Below, in pieces: positions 1 to 8,041 of a stretch of DNA of 64,000 bases (its first letter is position 1; every line of letters begins with the position of its first letter). This stretch comes from Sporotomaculum syntrophicum. GTDB taxonomy: Bacteria > Bacillota > Desulfotomaculia > Desulfotomaculales > Desulfallaceae. The stretch covers positions 116,951-180,950 of the forward strand of contig NZ_LSRS01000003.1 of assembly GCF_009932395.1 (NCBI RefSeq), in the 5' to 3' direction. A program made the translations under genes and the position numbers. The notes below the pieces were generated by a model that was not told the DNA's origin, ran no database searches, and worked only from the letters and a program-made list of their open reading frames with translations.

Positions 1-229
1 AAATAAATTTAGCATAAATGAGTGACACAGTTAAATTTCAGACCGTTAGCATGGCAAATAGCTGTGGACAGATATAGTAAAACAACCCAATAAATATAGA
101 TTATCCTCTAAAAGAACCTTACTATCTTGAACCAAAGTTTATAGATATTGGTGTAGAAACATAACAATGATTAATCATTAGACTAGATCTTTATAATTGT
201 AACTGATAAAGCAGGGGGAATGTTTTTTG

Positions 230-1543
230 TCAGAAACTCAATTTATCTTTTAATCCTACGCACGGTATATTGGATTTCAAAAATAGGATCCAGCTGACCA
301 GTGTAAGCGCAGAAAAAATTGTAATCAATACGCCCAGACCTACTACTATATTTCCCCACGGCACAGAAGCTATTGTCATTCCGGTGGTTCCAAATACCGT
401 GAACAATGTATTTATTAATGAAGACGCTGATCCAATGTCACTTTTCTGCTGCTCCAATAGTAAATTGGTACTGAACGGCCTGGTTATAGCAACAGATAAT
501 GACATCAGAACAAACGACAGTAAAAATAATATCGGAGCCACGGTTCCAATTGTCATTACCAGAACCCCACTTAAAGTTGATATTCCAAAAAATAGTAGTG
601 TAAATACCTTCTTATCCATAGCGCTTAAGAACCGAACATATATGAATGGCCCGAAAAGCGTAAGTAAAGCATTGGCCGCAAAGAAATAACTGTAACTTTG
701 AGCACTAAGGCCAAAGTAATCCTCATAAATATAGGCTGAAGTTGCAATATAGCCCATAAACGGTATCGCACTTAAGGAAAATATTACTGCAGGTATAATA
801 AATCCTCTATTTTTCGCAACAATTAACAAGCGCCCGATGGAGCCTGCCAATGTGCCTTTATACCTTTCTTCCTCTTTCAAGGTTTCCTGATATAATATGG
901 ATAATACTAGGCTTATTATGCTTATAACAGCCAGAGTCCAAAAAGTGCCTCTCCAATTAGTAAAGCGTAAAATCAATGATCCAACTACCGGAGCCAGCAT
1001 TGGGGCAAGTCCGGAAACAGCTTGGCAAACAGCCAATATCGACTCTCTTCTTTTGCCTGAGAACGAGTCCTTAATGATAGCTATGGAAACGGATGTGATA
1101 CCGCCCGCCCCTATCCCCTGAAGAGATCTGGCTAAAATCAGGAAATATATATTACTAGAAAGTGCACAAACGATACTACACATCATATATACAATGCTTC
1201 CCATTATAAGAACAGGCTTACGGCCATACCTGTCACTCAGTGGACCCCAGAACAGCATTCCAACAGCGTAAAAAATGAAGAATGCGCTTAATGTCAAATT
1301 AGTTATTGCCGAGCTACTTCCAAAATATGTATTCATCTGGGGCAATGCAGGCAAGTACAAATCAGTAGAAAGCGGTATAAACATATTCATTAAGGCGATA
1401 AAAGCGATAAGTCCTTTATTCCCCAAATACACTTGGCTGGTGTCTGCTGTCAGGTTACTTTCAGCATCTATTTCATACATAGCGATTTGGGTTTCAGCTT
1501 CTAGCATAGGTATAGATTTGATCTCTTCATTTTTTTGTTGCAT
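230..1543 (-). CDS. Bcr/CflA-type MFS drug efflux transporter
   Basis: Inner-membrane proton-driven exporter of the major facilitator superfamily, 437 aa, with about 12 hydrophobic segments. After a roughly 40-residue cytoplasmic N-terminus comes TM1 with DLYLPALP (residues 61-68), typical of the Bcr/CflA drug-resistance branch. The MFS motif A GPLSDRYGRKP lies in the first cytoplasmic loop (about 100-110), and a Pro/Gly-rich motif-C-like stretch lies near residue 180. ATG start with a GGAG ribosome site just upstream. The adjacent MarR gene is transcribed towards it and the gap holds a perfect 11-bp-arm palindrome, so it is probably repressed by that MarR and induced by its substrate. The substrate cannot be read from sequence. 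Confidence 0.9.
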   Translation of the reverse strand: MQQKNEEIKSIPMLEAETQIAMYEIDAESNLTADTSQVYLGNKGLIAFIALMNMFIPLSTDLYLPALPQMNTYFGSSSAITNLTLSAFFIFYAVGMLFWGPLSDRYGRKPVLIMGSIVYMMCSIVCALSSNIYFLILARSLQGIGAGGITSVSIAIIKDSFSGKRRESILAVCQAVSGLAPMLAPVVGSLILRFTNWRGTFWTLAVISIISLVLSILYQETLKEEERYKGTLAGSIGRLLIVAKNRGFIIPAVIFSLSAIPFMGYIATSAYIYEDYFGLSAQSYSYFFAANALLTLFGPFIYVRFLSAMDKKVFTLLFFGISTLSGVLVMTIGTVAPILFLLSFVLMSLSVAITRPFSTNLLLEQQKSDIGSASSLINTLFTVFGTTGMTIASVPWGNIVVGLGVLITIFSALTLVSWILFLKSNIPCVGLKDKLSF

Positions 1544-1562
1544 AATAATTACTCCTGCTATA

Positions 1563-1586
1563 GTTTATGTAGCTCGCTACATAAAC
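1563..1586. promoter_or_regulatory. MarR operator before the MFS exporter
   Basis: Perfect inverted repeat: 11-bp arms (GTTTATGTAGC and its complement) around a 2-base spacer, 20 bp upstream of the exporter start. The core TGTAGC-N2-GCTACA recurs before the marR gene, which marks it as the likely MarR binding site. Confidence 0.75.
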
Positions 1587-1621
1587 ACCCCAAAATATCG
1601 GAGTCTTTTAACTCCACCCGA

Positions 1622-2044
1622 TTACTCTTGAATATTTGCATAGACTGATTTTAATAATGATTTTAATTCCTGGATCTGAACCTCTGTAAGTCCTTGCAGT
1701 AGTTTTTGTTCAGTTGTCTTTCTAAAGTCATCCATTGCCTTATAAATAGAAGCCTCATTTTCCGTAAGATAAATATTTTTAATCCGCTTATCCTTTGAGT
1801 CAAATTCGCTTGTTATCAATCCCTTACTCTCCAAGCGCTTCAAAATCCCAATGACGGTAGGATGAGTTACCTCAAAATAGTCTTCAATATCCTTCTGTGA
1901 GGTTTTTTCCCCCATACGTTCACGCAGATAAATTAGAATTCGTGCTTGGGATAATGTTAAATTATACTGTTTTAGATGTTGGTTAGCTTCCTTTTCGATG
2001 CAATCAGAAATAAGTTTTACCAATGGAAATATATCGTCAAACAT
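1622..2044 (-). CDS. MarR family transcriptional regulator
   Basis: Winged-helix repressor of about 140 aa. The MarR fold is visible: helix 1 at the N-terminus, recognition helix region with DYFEVTHPTVIGILKRLESKGL, the wing with FDSKDKRIKNIYLTE, and a C-terminal dimerisation helix. An in-frame ATG six bases further upstream overlaps the GGAGG ribosome site, so the ATG at 2044 (MFDDIF) with 7-base spacing is the better start. It sits directly upstream of the MFS exporter on the same strand, and both promoters carry the same palindrome, so autoregulation plus control of the exporter is inferred. Confidence 0.88.
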   Translation of the reverse strand: MFDDIFPLVKLISDCIEKEANQHLKQYNLTLSQARILIYLRERMGEKTSQKDIEDYFEVTHPTVIGILKRLESKGLITSEFDSKDKRIKNIYLTENEASIYKAMDDFRKTTEQKLLQGLTEVQIQELKSLLKSVYANIQE

Positions 2045-2065
2045 TAGCATCCTCCAACAATATAA

Positions 2066-2079
2066 TGTAGCACGCTACA
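2066..2079. promoter_or_regulatory. MarR operator (autoregulatory copy)
   Basis: TGTAGC-AC-GCTACA, 22 bp upstream of the marR start. Its six-base arms match the core of the longer palindrome at 1563-1586. Confidence 0.65.
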
Positions 2080-2179
2080 ATTATATTGCAGAACAATAAA
2101 ATCGTCAACCTTCAATACAAACCAAAGACACTCCAAAGAGAGTCTTAAAGGTATCTCTCGCGGGATCATGAACGCGATA

Positions 2180-2346
2180 GATGAAATACGCTCTTTTTCC
2201 AGGTCGCGGTGTGAGATTATGGTGTTCTGCGGGCATGCTTTAACGCATTTCAGGCATCCTATGCACTGTTCACCCTTGAAAGCATTTTTGCACACCCCCG
2301 CCTTAAAATCGTTGAAAGATTGGCCAGGGGTGTGCATTTGTATCAT
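2180..2346 (-). pseudogene. Ferredoxin-type 4Fe-4S protein fragment
   Basis: Reading leftward, residues 18-50 contain a classic 4Fe-4S motif, CIGCLKCVKACP, preceded by KNAFKGEQ. After about 60 residues the frame runs into the marR promoter with no recognisable sequence, so the gene is truncated at its 3' end. A 10-bp-arm inverted repeat (TGCACACCCC, 2289-2298 with 2327-2336) lies inside its first codons. Treated as a relic of a larger iron-sulfur protein; the parent family cannot be named. Confidence 0.35.
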
Positions 2347-2424
2347 TTTGTTTCATTTATTCTGCTTAAACTTAATAATTAATAAGCGGTACCAGTATAC
2401 AACGAAGCAAAATAAGGAAGTTAA

Positions 2425-2749
2425 CTATTGCGTAACGATGGGGAATGGTTGAGCATTAACCCAAGCTGACTCGCCTGCGCTGCTAAACGCCTGGATTCTG
2501 AAGTAATATGGCGTGAAGCGCGGTATGATGGTTAGGAAGATGGTGGTGTTGGTATCAACTATACTGGTCACCAGGTTGTTTGTAAAGGTTGCGTTGGTAG
2601 CTCCCTGAATTCTGTAGCCGCTCTCATTGTCGGAATTATCTTTCCAGGTCAACGTGACCATGTCGTAGGGGCCAACTGCCAGTCGTTCAGCTACCACATC
2701 GGATGGTGCTGCGGGTGCAGTGAACAGATTTATGTTTGCCGTGTTCGAT
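2425..2749 (-). pseudogene. Fibronectin type III domain, 3' remnant of a surface protein
   Basis: The leftward frame encodes one Fn3 domain: APSDV at the domain start, LTWKDNS with the conserved Trp, YRIQ, and PYYFRIQAFSSAGES with the conserved Tyr/Phe strand and the SAGES turn. It closes with a normal stop after the domain. The frame is open upstream to a stop near 2749 with no start codon or ribosome site, so this is the 3' end of a longer secreted Fn3 protein whose 5' part is lost. Confidence 0.5.
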
Positions 2750-2827
2750 TAAGCAAATTATTTTGGTATAGATAACAATTGCAGATTGTTCAATATGATA
2801 ATATGGCTCGGTTTTAGCTAAATAAAA

Positions 2828-2977
2828 ATGAGATTCCACAATGCTATTGAACTAGATGAAAAATATGTAGACGTAGGAGTAAAAAGATATACCGAGTATG
2901 TAGGCTTTTATGATGAAGTTTTTCTATTAAGGGATGGAGAGAAAAATACCCTATGCAGCTTTGAAAAACAAACATAA
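2828..2977 (+). CDS. Small hypothetical protein (49 aa)
   Basis: ATG-to-TAA frame of 49 codons, charged, with DEKYVDVGVKRYTEYVG near the start. No clear ribosome site and no family recognised. It sits in a zone of gene fragments, so it may itself be a remnant. Confidence 0.2.
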   Translation: MRFHNAIELDEKYVDVGVKRYTEYVGFYDEVFLLRDGEKNTLCSFEKQT

Positions 2978-3029
2978 TACTTTGATTTACCGATAAAATT
3001 GTTTGAACAATAAGTTAAAATATGGTTAA

Positions 3030-3215
3030 ATGCACTTAAAAGACTGCGCTGCAAAACGAATGCAGGCCGGGAGGTGCAGAATGGTAGTAATTCACATATT
3101 GAGAAAGGAGTTTCAAAGACGAGGAGGAATCCTAAAAACTACGGAGCTTAATGAACTAGGGCTTTCAAGCCGCCAGATAAAAAGGCTTTTAGATGATGGA
3201 GTTGATAATCATTAG
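3030..3215 (+). pseudogene. AbiEi-type antitoxin N-terminal winged-helix fragment
   Basis: The frame contains RRGGILKTTELNELGLS followed by SRQIKRLLDDG, which resembles the N-terminal wHTH of AbiEi-family (type IV) antitoxins and related regulators. It stops after about 60 codons where intact proteins continue to 200-300, and no AbiEii-like nucleotidyltransferase follows. The likely real start is the internal ATG at about 3081. Best read as a truncated relic. Confidence 0.35.
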
Positions 3216-3416
3216 ACATAGACCATTGTCAGATCTACAGAGTAATGAAACGGCATGGCTAGCTTAAGGCAGTGCTTAAGAACAGGGCAGTGAGCGACAA
3301 GACAGCAATAGCCTCAAAAACATTGACATAACCTACAAAGAGCTAGCTAGTAATTCAGATTCATATTTAAAAAACAATTCTATAACGAAGAACAGTATTA
3401 GGGAGGCATCGTTGCA

Positions 3417-3908
3417 GTGAAGAAATTCAATAACTATTTGGTCTGCATAATCGCACCTTTATTTGCGTTTACATTTTTTTTCGGGATACCCTCATTGGTT
3501 TATTTCAACGAAGTAAATTCTGGCGAACAGATATCTTCATCGTCTTCTTCCAGCGCAATAAAGTCTGCTGAACAATGTGTGTATGATTTTTTTGAAGCAG
3601 TTCAAAAAAATGATTATGATACTTTGAAGAAAGTATCCACAGACAAAAGGATGAGCGAAGATATACGAAGAAATACTCTCAAGATGCAACATGAAGATGG
3701 ATTGCTTCCAGAAAAACCACCAACTATACTATCTAGTGAGAAGCGTGGCGAAGACATGGTTATCGTTAAAGTTAGTTATGTTTTGGATGGTGAAGAGCGC
3801 AAAATGATCTACCCCGTGATATTGGTTAACAACGAATGGGTAATAGATCTTTCTAATGCTCTGCCAGAGGGGGCAGTTGTTCTGTCAGATAATGTAAGCA
3901 TAAAATAA
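3417..3908 (+). CDS. Membrane-anchored protein, DUF4878-like
   Basis: 163 aa. A Lys-rich N-terminus precedes one hydrophobic segment (about residues 8-30), then a Ser-rich linker (40-47) and a compact extracytoplasmic domain beginning AEQCVYDFFEAVQKNDYDTL. That opening (helix, then 'F..A...D') and the following beta-rich part with EWVIDLS resemble NTF2/lumazine-like DUF4878 domains, so it is probably an exported anchored protein. GTG start (MKKFNN) preceded by GGGAGG. A GC hairpin follows the stop. Function unknown; no operon partner. Confidence 0.6.
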   Translation: MKKFNNYLVCIIAPLFAFTFFFGIPSLVYFNEVNSGEQISSSSSSSAIKSAEQCVYDFFEAVQKNDYDTLKKVSTDKRMSEDIRRNTLKMQHEDGLLPEKPPTILSSEKRGEDMVIVKVSYVLDGEERKMIYPVILVNNEWVIDLSNALPEGAVVLSDNVSIK

Positions 3909-3934
3909 GCCCCGCCTTGCAAACATGGTGGGGC
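3909..3934 (+). terminator. Terminator-like hairpin
   Basis: GCCCCGCC pairs with GGTGGGGC across a 10-base loop immediately after the stop codon of the membrane-anchored protein. No strong T-run, so termination strength is uncertain. Confidence 0.4.
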
Positions 3935-4010
3935 AGGATATAAACTACTTTTAGCTAGGCTGTCGTAATCATCGTCCTAAGATCCGTCAATTCATACCGA
4001 TTATCGCCTA

Positions 4011-4424
4011 TTACCGGTTATCGATGTTCAGGCATTGTTCGATAAGATTCCTGATTTTTATTACCTCGTCAAATGAGGTGGCCAAAAGGAAATCAGTTAT
4101 ATTGATATTGCATTCATACTTGCCTTCTTTTAACCGTATATAAATGGAAAATCTCACTTTGTCACCGATGGCGTCATCACTGACCAGATTGCTGTAAAAT
4201 ACCCATTGGGTGGCTGTGGGCTTAGGTTCGGGCGCATTGGCTAAATCGCTCCGGATAAGTTCCTTTAATCGACTGATCATAGCGTTATAATCGGTCGGCA
4301 TGATCATTCTTCCGCCATATTCGCTGGGTGCGCCAAAAATCGCCTCAATAACATCATCGGCCTCGTCGGATATGTACCAAACCGTCCTGCTGTGTTCATA
4401 GGTTTCATCAAATAGCTTTTTCAT
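4011..4424 (-). CDS. Hypothetical protein (137 aa)
   Basis: Soluble, acidic, no signal peptide or membrane segment. Start taken at the ATG at 4424 (MKKLFDETYE), which has GGAGGAGGG seven bases upstream; the frame's earlier ATG overlaps that site. A central segment (RFSIYIRLKEGKYECNINI) is beta-rich. No family recognised. It is a single gene with no partner. Confidence 0.55.
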   Translation of the reverse strand: MKKLFDETYEHSRTVWYISDEADDVIEAIFGAPSEYGGRMIMPTDYNAMISRLKELIRSDLANAPEPKPTATQWVFYSNLVSDDAIGDKVRFSIYIRLKEGKYECNINITDFLLATSFDEVIKIRNLIEQCLNIDNR

Positions 4425-4790
4425 TGTCTTACCCTCCTCCAATTCTCTTATTATGCTTGTTTGCCTCTAACAAATTCATAAGTTTTTCAATTGCAAAGAA
4501 ACCGCTTTACAAAGACAAACTGCTGTCCCGATCGAGTGCTACATTAAAAGCAAGAATAATGTTACGCAAACCAAATTTGGTGGGGTTTTACCATATTTGT
4601 TATGTTTTACCCGGTATTTAAGGGTATTTAAAGTTTGTCTATAGGAGCTAAGAAGGGTATTAATTGCTGAAATTTAACAGTTTCTATGCTATACTGATTT
4701 GCATAAACTTTCTAAACTAATATAATAACATGTTTATTGTTAAATGGTATACTGGTATGGGAGTTACTTTTATGTTTGGGTTGAAACTAT

Positions 4791-5659
4791 ATGATTAAAG
4801 ACTTTAGTTCCTGGAAAGAGTACGAAGGTGCCTCTGAAGGTAGTGGCCGAAGCGAAAAAATTTGGTTGGTTAATCCTGCTAACGGGGATATTGGGCTGTT
4901 TAAATTCCCTAAAACAGAGCATACCACCGAGCATTTATCGGAAAAGATTGCCGCCGATATCGCCACACTTATCAAAGTTGAATGTATGAAAGTGGAACTG
5001 GGTAAATATGATACAAGGTTGGGTTCCTTAAGTTATCGAATAAACAGGGATGATGAAAATTTAATCGAGGGAATACAACTAATTAACAAATATTATCCTC
5101 TTTATAACGAAGAAACTTTGTACGATAGTGGAAGAGATGAATATTATTCATTAGAAATGATTTTCACTCTCTAAAGGAATATAATCTTCAAAAGGATTTT
5201 CTTGTAATTCCCATATTCGATTTTCTTATAGGAAATACCGATAGACACCAAAGTAATTGGGCAATTCTTCAAAGGGGTAAAAACATTAAATTATGTCCCG
5301 TATATGATAATGGATCTTCTCTCTGTTGCTATATTTCAGAATCACAGATAGATAGTTATCTAGGGAATGACAGGCTTCGTTTTCAATCACTGGTTGATTC
5401 AAAGTCCAAATCGAGGATTAGGGTAAATAAAAAAATAAAAAAAGAACCGACCCATTTAGAAGTACTTAATTTTTTGCGAGTTAACCATTATCAAGACGTA
5501 ATTGACATCGTTAAAACAATAAAGAATAAAGTTAATGAGCATAATATAGATAGCATATTGGATAAATATTGTAATTACATGAGTTCCAAAAGAAGAATTT
5601 TAATTAAAAAATTTCTTCTAGAAAAGGTTAGATTAATGGCAGGACTATTCAATCTGTGA
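4791..5659 (+). pseudogene. HipA-like Ser/Thr kinase with a single-base frameshift
   Basis: Two frames make one HipA/CtkA-like kinase of about 289 aa. Part one (4791-5174) has the N-lobe, with LFKFPK holding the putative ATP-binding Lys. Part two continues in another frame from about 5162 and carries the catalytic loop DFLIGNTDRHQSNW (Asp, Asn) and the metal-binding PVYDNGSSL. Adding one T to the TTTT run at 5161-5164 restores continuity (EMIFHSLKEYNL). This is a true mutation, a phase-variable tract or a sequencing error; sequence alone cannot tell. No HipB-type HTH antitoxin lies upstream. The next gene starts 15 bp after the stop and is HipA-N-like plus HIRAN, suggesting a two-gene unit. 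Confidence 0.7.
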
Positions 5660-5673
5660 AAGGAGGAATAAAC

Positions 5674-6363
5674 GTGTCAACTAAGGATGGAAAAGATTTT
5701 ATTTATTTGATTTGGAAAGAACCCGGCACCAGGCGGAACTATATTGTTGGGCAACTTTCTAAAAACAGTCAATATGAATTCTCTTATGGACACGAGGTAA
5801 AAGAAGCCATCCAAAAAGGGTTTGAACTGCTGATACCTTTTGAGGATATTAATAAAGTTTATAAAAGTGACACGTTATTTCCCGCCTTTACCAGTAGGCT
5901 GCCTGATAAAAAAAGAAGGGGTATTGAAAAAATTCTTTCAAAATACGGCCTTCAAGAATACGATGAGTATAAATTGCTAAAAAAAAGTGGTGCAAAATTA
6001 CCAATTGATAACCTGGAATTCATAGATCCGATATTTAAAGATAGCGGTAATATCAAGAGAATTTTTTATATTGCTGGTGAAGGCGAGGATTGCAACAAAG
6101 CCCTTTATTTAGAGGTTGGGCATAATTTGAAACTCGAATTGGAGCCTAAGAACCAACACGATAAGTATGCTATTAAGATAGTTGATTCAAGGGGAAACCA
6201 TGTAGGTTATATGCCGAGGTACTACAGTGAAAGCTTGACAAGTATCCTTAAAAAAGGAGCTCGGTATAAGTGTACTGTATTGGAAGTTAATAAAGACAAT
6301 GAATGTGTAAAAGTGGAGTTGGAACTTTACACCAAAGCCGGAAAGGTTAAGAAAATTAGTTAA
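5674..6363 (+). CDS. HipA-N-like / HIRAN domain protein
   Basis: 229 aa, GTG start (VSTKDGKDF) with AAAGGAGG at ideal spacing; the frame's earlier GTG overlaps the kinase stop and lacks a ribosome site. Residues 1-105 (IYLIWKEPGTRRNYIVGQLS onward, then an FxSRLPDKKR stretch) resemble the small N-terminal subdomain of HipA, as in the separate HipS protein of HipBST systems. Residues about 125-220 form a HIRAN domain (FYIAGEGED, then LKLELEPKNQHDKYAIKI, GYMPRYYSE), which in known proteins binds DNA ends or damaged DNA. Together with the upstream HipA-like kinase this looks like a split kinase/regulator pair. The role is inferred; the HIRAN part is the surest call. Confidence 0.7.
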   Translation: MSTKDGKDFIYLIWKEPGTRRNYIVGQLSKNSQYEFSYGHEVKEAIQKGFELLIPFEDINKVYKSDTLFPAFTSRLPDKKRRGIEKILSKYGLQEYDEYKLLKKSGAKLPIDNLEFIDPIFKDSGNIKRIFYIAGEGEDCNKALYLEVGHNLKLELEPKNQHDKYAIKIVDSRGNHVGYMPRYYSESLTSILKKGARYKCTVLEVNKDNECVKVELELYTKAGKVKKIS

Positions 6364-6382
6364 TCTAGAATTAATTTATTAA

Positions 6383-6414
6383 AGAGCACTCCAACTATAT
6401 TAAGTACTCTTTTT
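6383..6414 (+). terminator. Rho-independent terminator after the HIRAN gene
   Basis: AGAGCACT pairs with AGTACTCT (one mismatch) and runs straight into TTTTT, 20 bp after the stop codon. Confidence 0.6.
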
Positions 6415-6780
6415 GGTATAAACGCGTGTAGCGGATATGAAATAGAAGCAAGCTGTACCTGAGTCAGCAAGCTCCCTGTTGTCGGGTAAAGTGTGTCTGG
6501 CACTTACGAGTTATTCTCACGGGTCGCTATCCACATCTTGCCCAGTATAATAAGAGCAAAAACAACGCATGAGGTTTTGACTATTCAGGTATATCCGCCG
6601 TAAAAATGGTGGGATTAAGGCCATGGAGCGCTGTAATTTTAAGAAAAGACTAGGAAAGTTTTCGACTGTGCATACATCGACAAGCGGCCCGCCTCCACCA
6701 TACATAACGGTACTAAAGCGAGTGTCTGACAACTCGCTTTTTTTTGGGTAATTTGGTTACGATGTGGGAAGATTAGCTTG

Positions 6781-6811
6781 CCGCAAACTCTTTGGTATTA
6801 AGGGTTTGCGG
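6781..6811. terminator. Strong stem-loop, probable terminator
   Basis: Twelve-base arms (CCGCAAACTCTT with AAGGGTTTGCGG, one mismatch) with a 7-base loop, followed by a T-rich stretch. It lies in the gene-poor interval 6415-7045. The frame at 6517-6732 here shows no coding signal. Confidence 0.45.
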
Positions 6812-6836
6812 CTTTGATGTTTTTGTTACCAACCTG

Positions 6837-6990
6837 TTACCGTCTTAAATAGATATTTGTCCCGGCCACGTATGCGAACAGTGTAGCGGTCTCCTGAAAC
6901 CCAGCTTTCAGAGCGGCTGCCGTGCGGACTTCCAGTTCCCGGTCGATGCTGTATTGCCGGCCGTCTTCCCAGGTGAGGAATCTGCCAGTA
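6837..6990 (-). pseudogene. Fragment of a small hypothetical protein
   Basis: The leftward frame reads GRFLTWEDGRQYSIDRELEV, then RTAAALKAG and a normal stop. The pattern '(V/I)DR.L(D/E)VR.AA.LKAG' resembles small proteins I associate with Peptococcaceae genomes, but there is no start codon or ribosome site and the expected C-terminus is altered. Likely relic. Confidence 0.3.
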
Positions 6991-7045
6991 CAAGATGTGG
7001 TGTTAGATGTAATATATAGAATAGCCGGACATTGTTAAATTAAAA

Positions 7046-7933
7046 TTAACTTATTAGATCTAAGATATTACCAACTAGTTGTTTAATTGACCTAGATGCT
7101 AGCTCATAATTTCTTTTAAATTTTTCTCTTGAGACATTGCTATTACAAATTGGGGCAGCACCAAATTTCAAGGCGAACATGCCAATAAGCAATGATTCAA
7201 TTTGGTCAACTTCGCTAAGAGACGTCGAAAATATTCTAATATTAAATGAATACTTTTTTGATTGGTAATAGTTATGATAAAACCATTCCAGGCATTGCTT
7301 ACCCTCAATTAATTTTAAACGATTATCAACCGTAAAATGGTGTAATAACCTCTCGGCTAAATTCTTTGCCTTTCCAATATAAAATACTTCGTTAAAGTTA
7401 TAAGGGTATGGAATAGACGTATTATCAAATTGGTATATGTATATACCCGACTCAAAACCTTCACATTTCTTAGCCCAAAAATCCCTCTGTTTTAAATCAG
7501 ATTGCTTGTAGGTGATTATATTCCTTATGATTCTATGCTTTATGCTTGGGACATTGGTTATTTGCCCAGCTTGTGTGTTATCTGGCTTAACAAAAGTTTG
7601 CTCCTTTAATGCAACACGTGGGGAATTGATTTCTAAAGAAATAGCTGAACCACCGTAATAATTAATTGCTTTAGTGACAATATCACGAAGTTTGGTTTCA
7701 GAAAAATCCCTTATGTTGACCCAACCCCTGGAATCAGCTAGTTTCGAATAATCAGGTAGGTCAACACCATAAACATAGCCATTTCCCGTATGGGAAAACT
7801 CACGGGCAATTTCTTTTCTATGGACATCCTTGTATTTCAGTTTGTAACTACACCTGCCGTAAGAATCAATCTTCTCTTCCAATTCTGAAAATGATTTCAT
7901 GATCTGTCTTTTCTGTGACTGAGAAAGATACAT
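7046..7933 (-). CDS. GIY-YIG domain protein
   Basis: 295 aa. An N-terminal region (1-150) of unknown fold precedes a GIY-YIG nuclease core: GIYIYQF (163-169), VFYIGKAKNLAERL (183-196) with the Tyr, Gly and the catalytic-type Arg, and a Glu in VDQIESLLIGMF about 50 residues later. GIY-YIG domains cut DNA in UvrC, homing and restriction enzymes. The long spacing between GIY and YIG, and the absence of a DNA-binding partner, leave the substrate open. ATG start with GGGGA upstream. Stand-alone gene in an accessory-looking stretch; could be a defence or repair nuclease. Confidence 0.7.
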   Translation of the reverse strand: MYLSQSQKRQIMKSFSELEEKIDSYGRCSYKLKYKDVHRKEIAREFSHTGNGYVYGVDLPDYSKLADSRGWVNIRDFSETKLRDIVTKAINYYGGSAISLEINSPRVALKEQTFVKPDNTQAGQITNVPSIKHRIIRNIITYKQSDLKQRDFWAKKCEGFESGIYIYQFDNTSIPYPYNFNEVFYIGKAKNLAERLLHHFTVDNRLKLIEGKQCLEWFYHNYYQSKKYSFNIRIFSTSLSEVDQIESLLIGMFALKFGAAPICNSNVSREKFKRNYELASRSIKQLVGNILDLIS

Positions 7934-8041
7934 GAAAATATCCCCTTTAATTAAACCATGTTAGTGCTTGTATCGGTGGTAATTTCCTCACTTTGATAAT
8001 TCATTGGCTTACGGGTCTGAAAATCCGGGAAATTATTTTTT

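Noticed and set aside
2289..2336. TGCACACCCC inverted repeat as an insertion sequence end
   Set aside because: The arms are 28 bases apart inside a coding fragment and no transposase or target duplication was found.
5160..5180. Programmed ribosomal frameshift in the HipA-like kinase
   Set aside because: No slippery heptamer, stimulatory structure or upstream Shine-Dalgarno was visible. A simple one-T loss is enough to explain it.
6517..6732. Leftward 71-codon frame
   Set aside because: No ribosome site, no recognisable protein, and biased composition.
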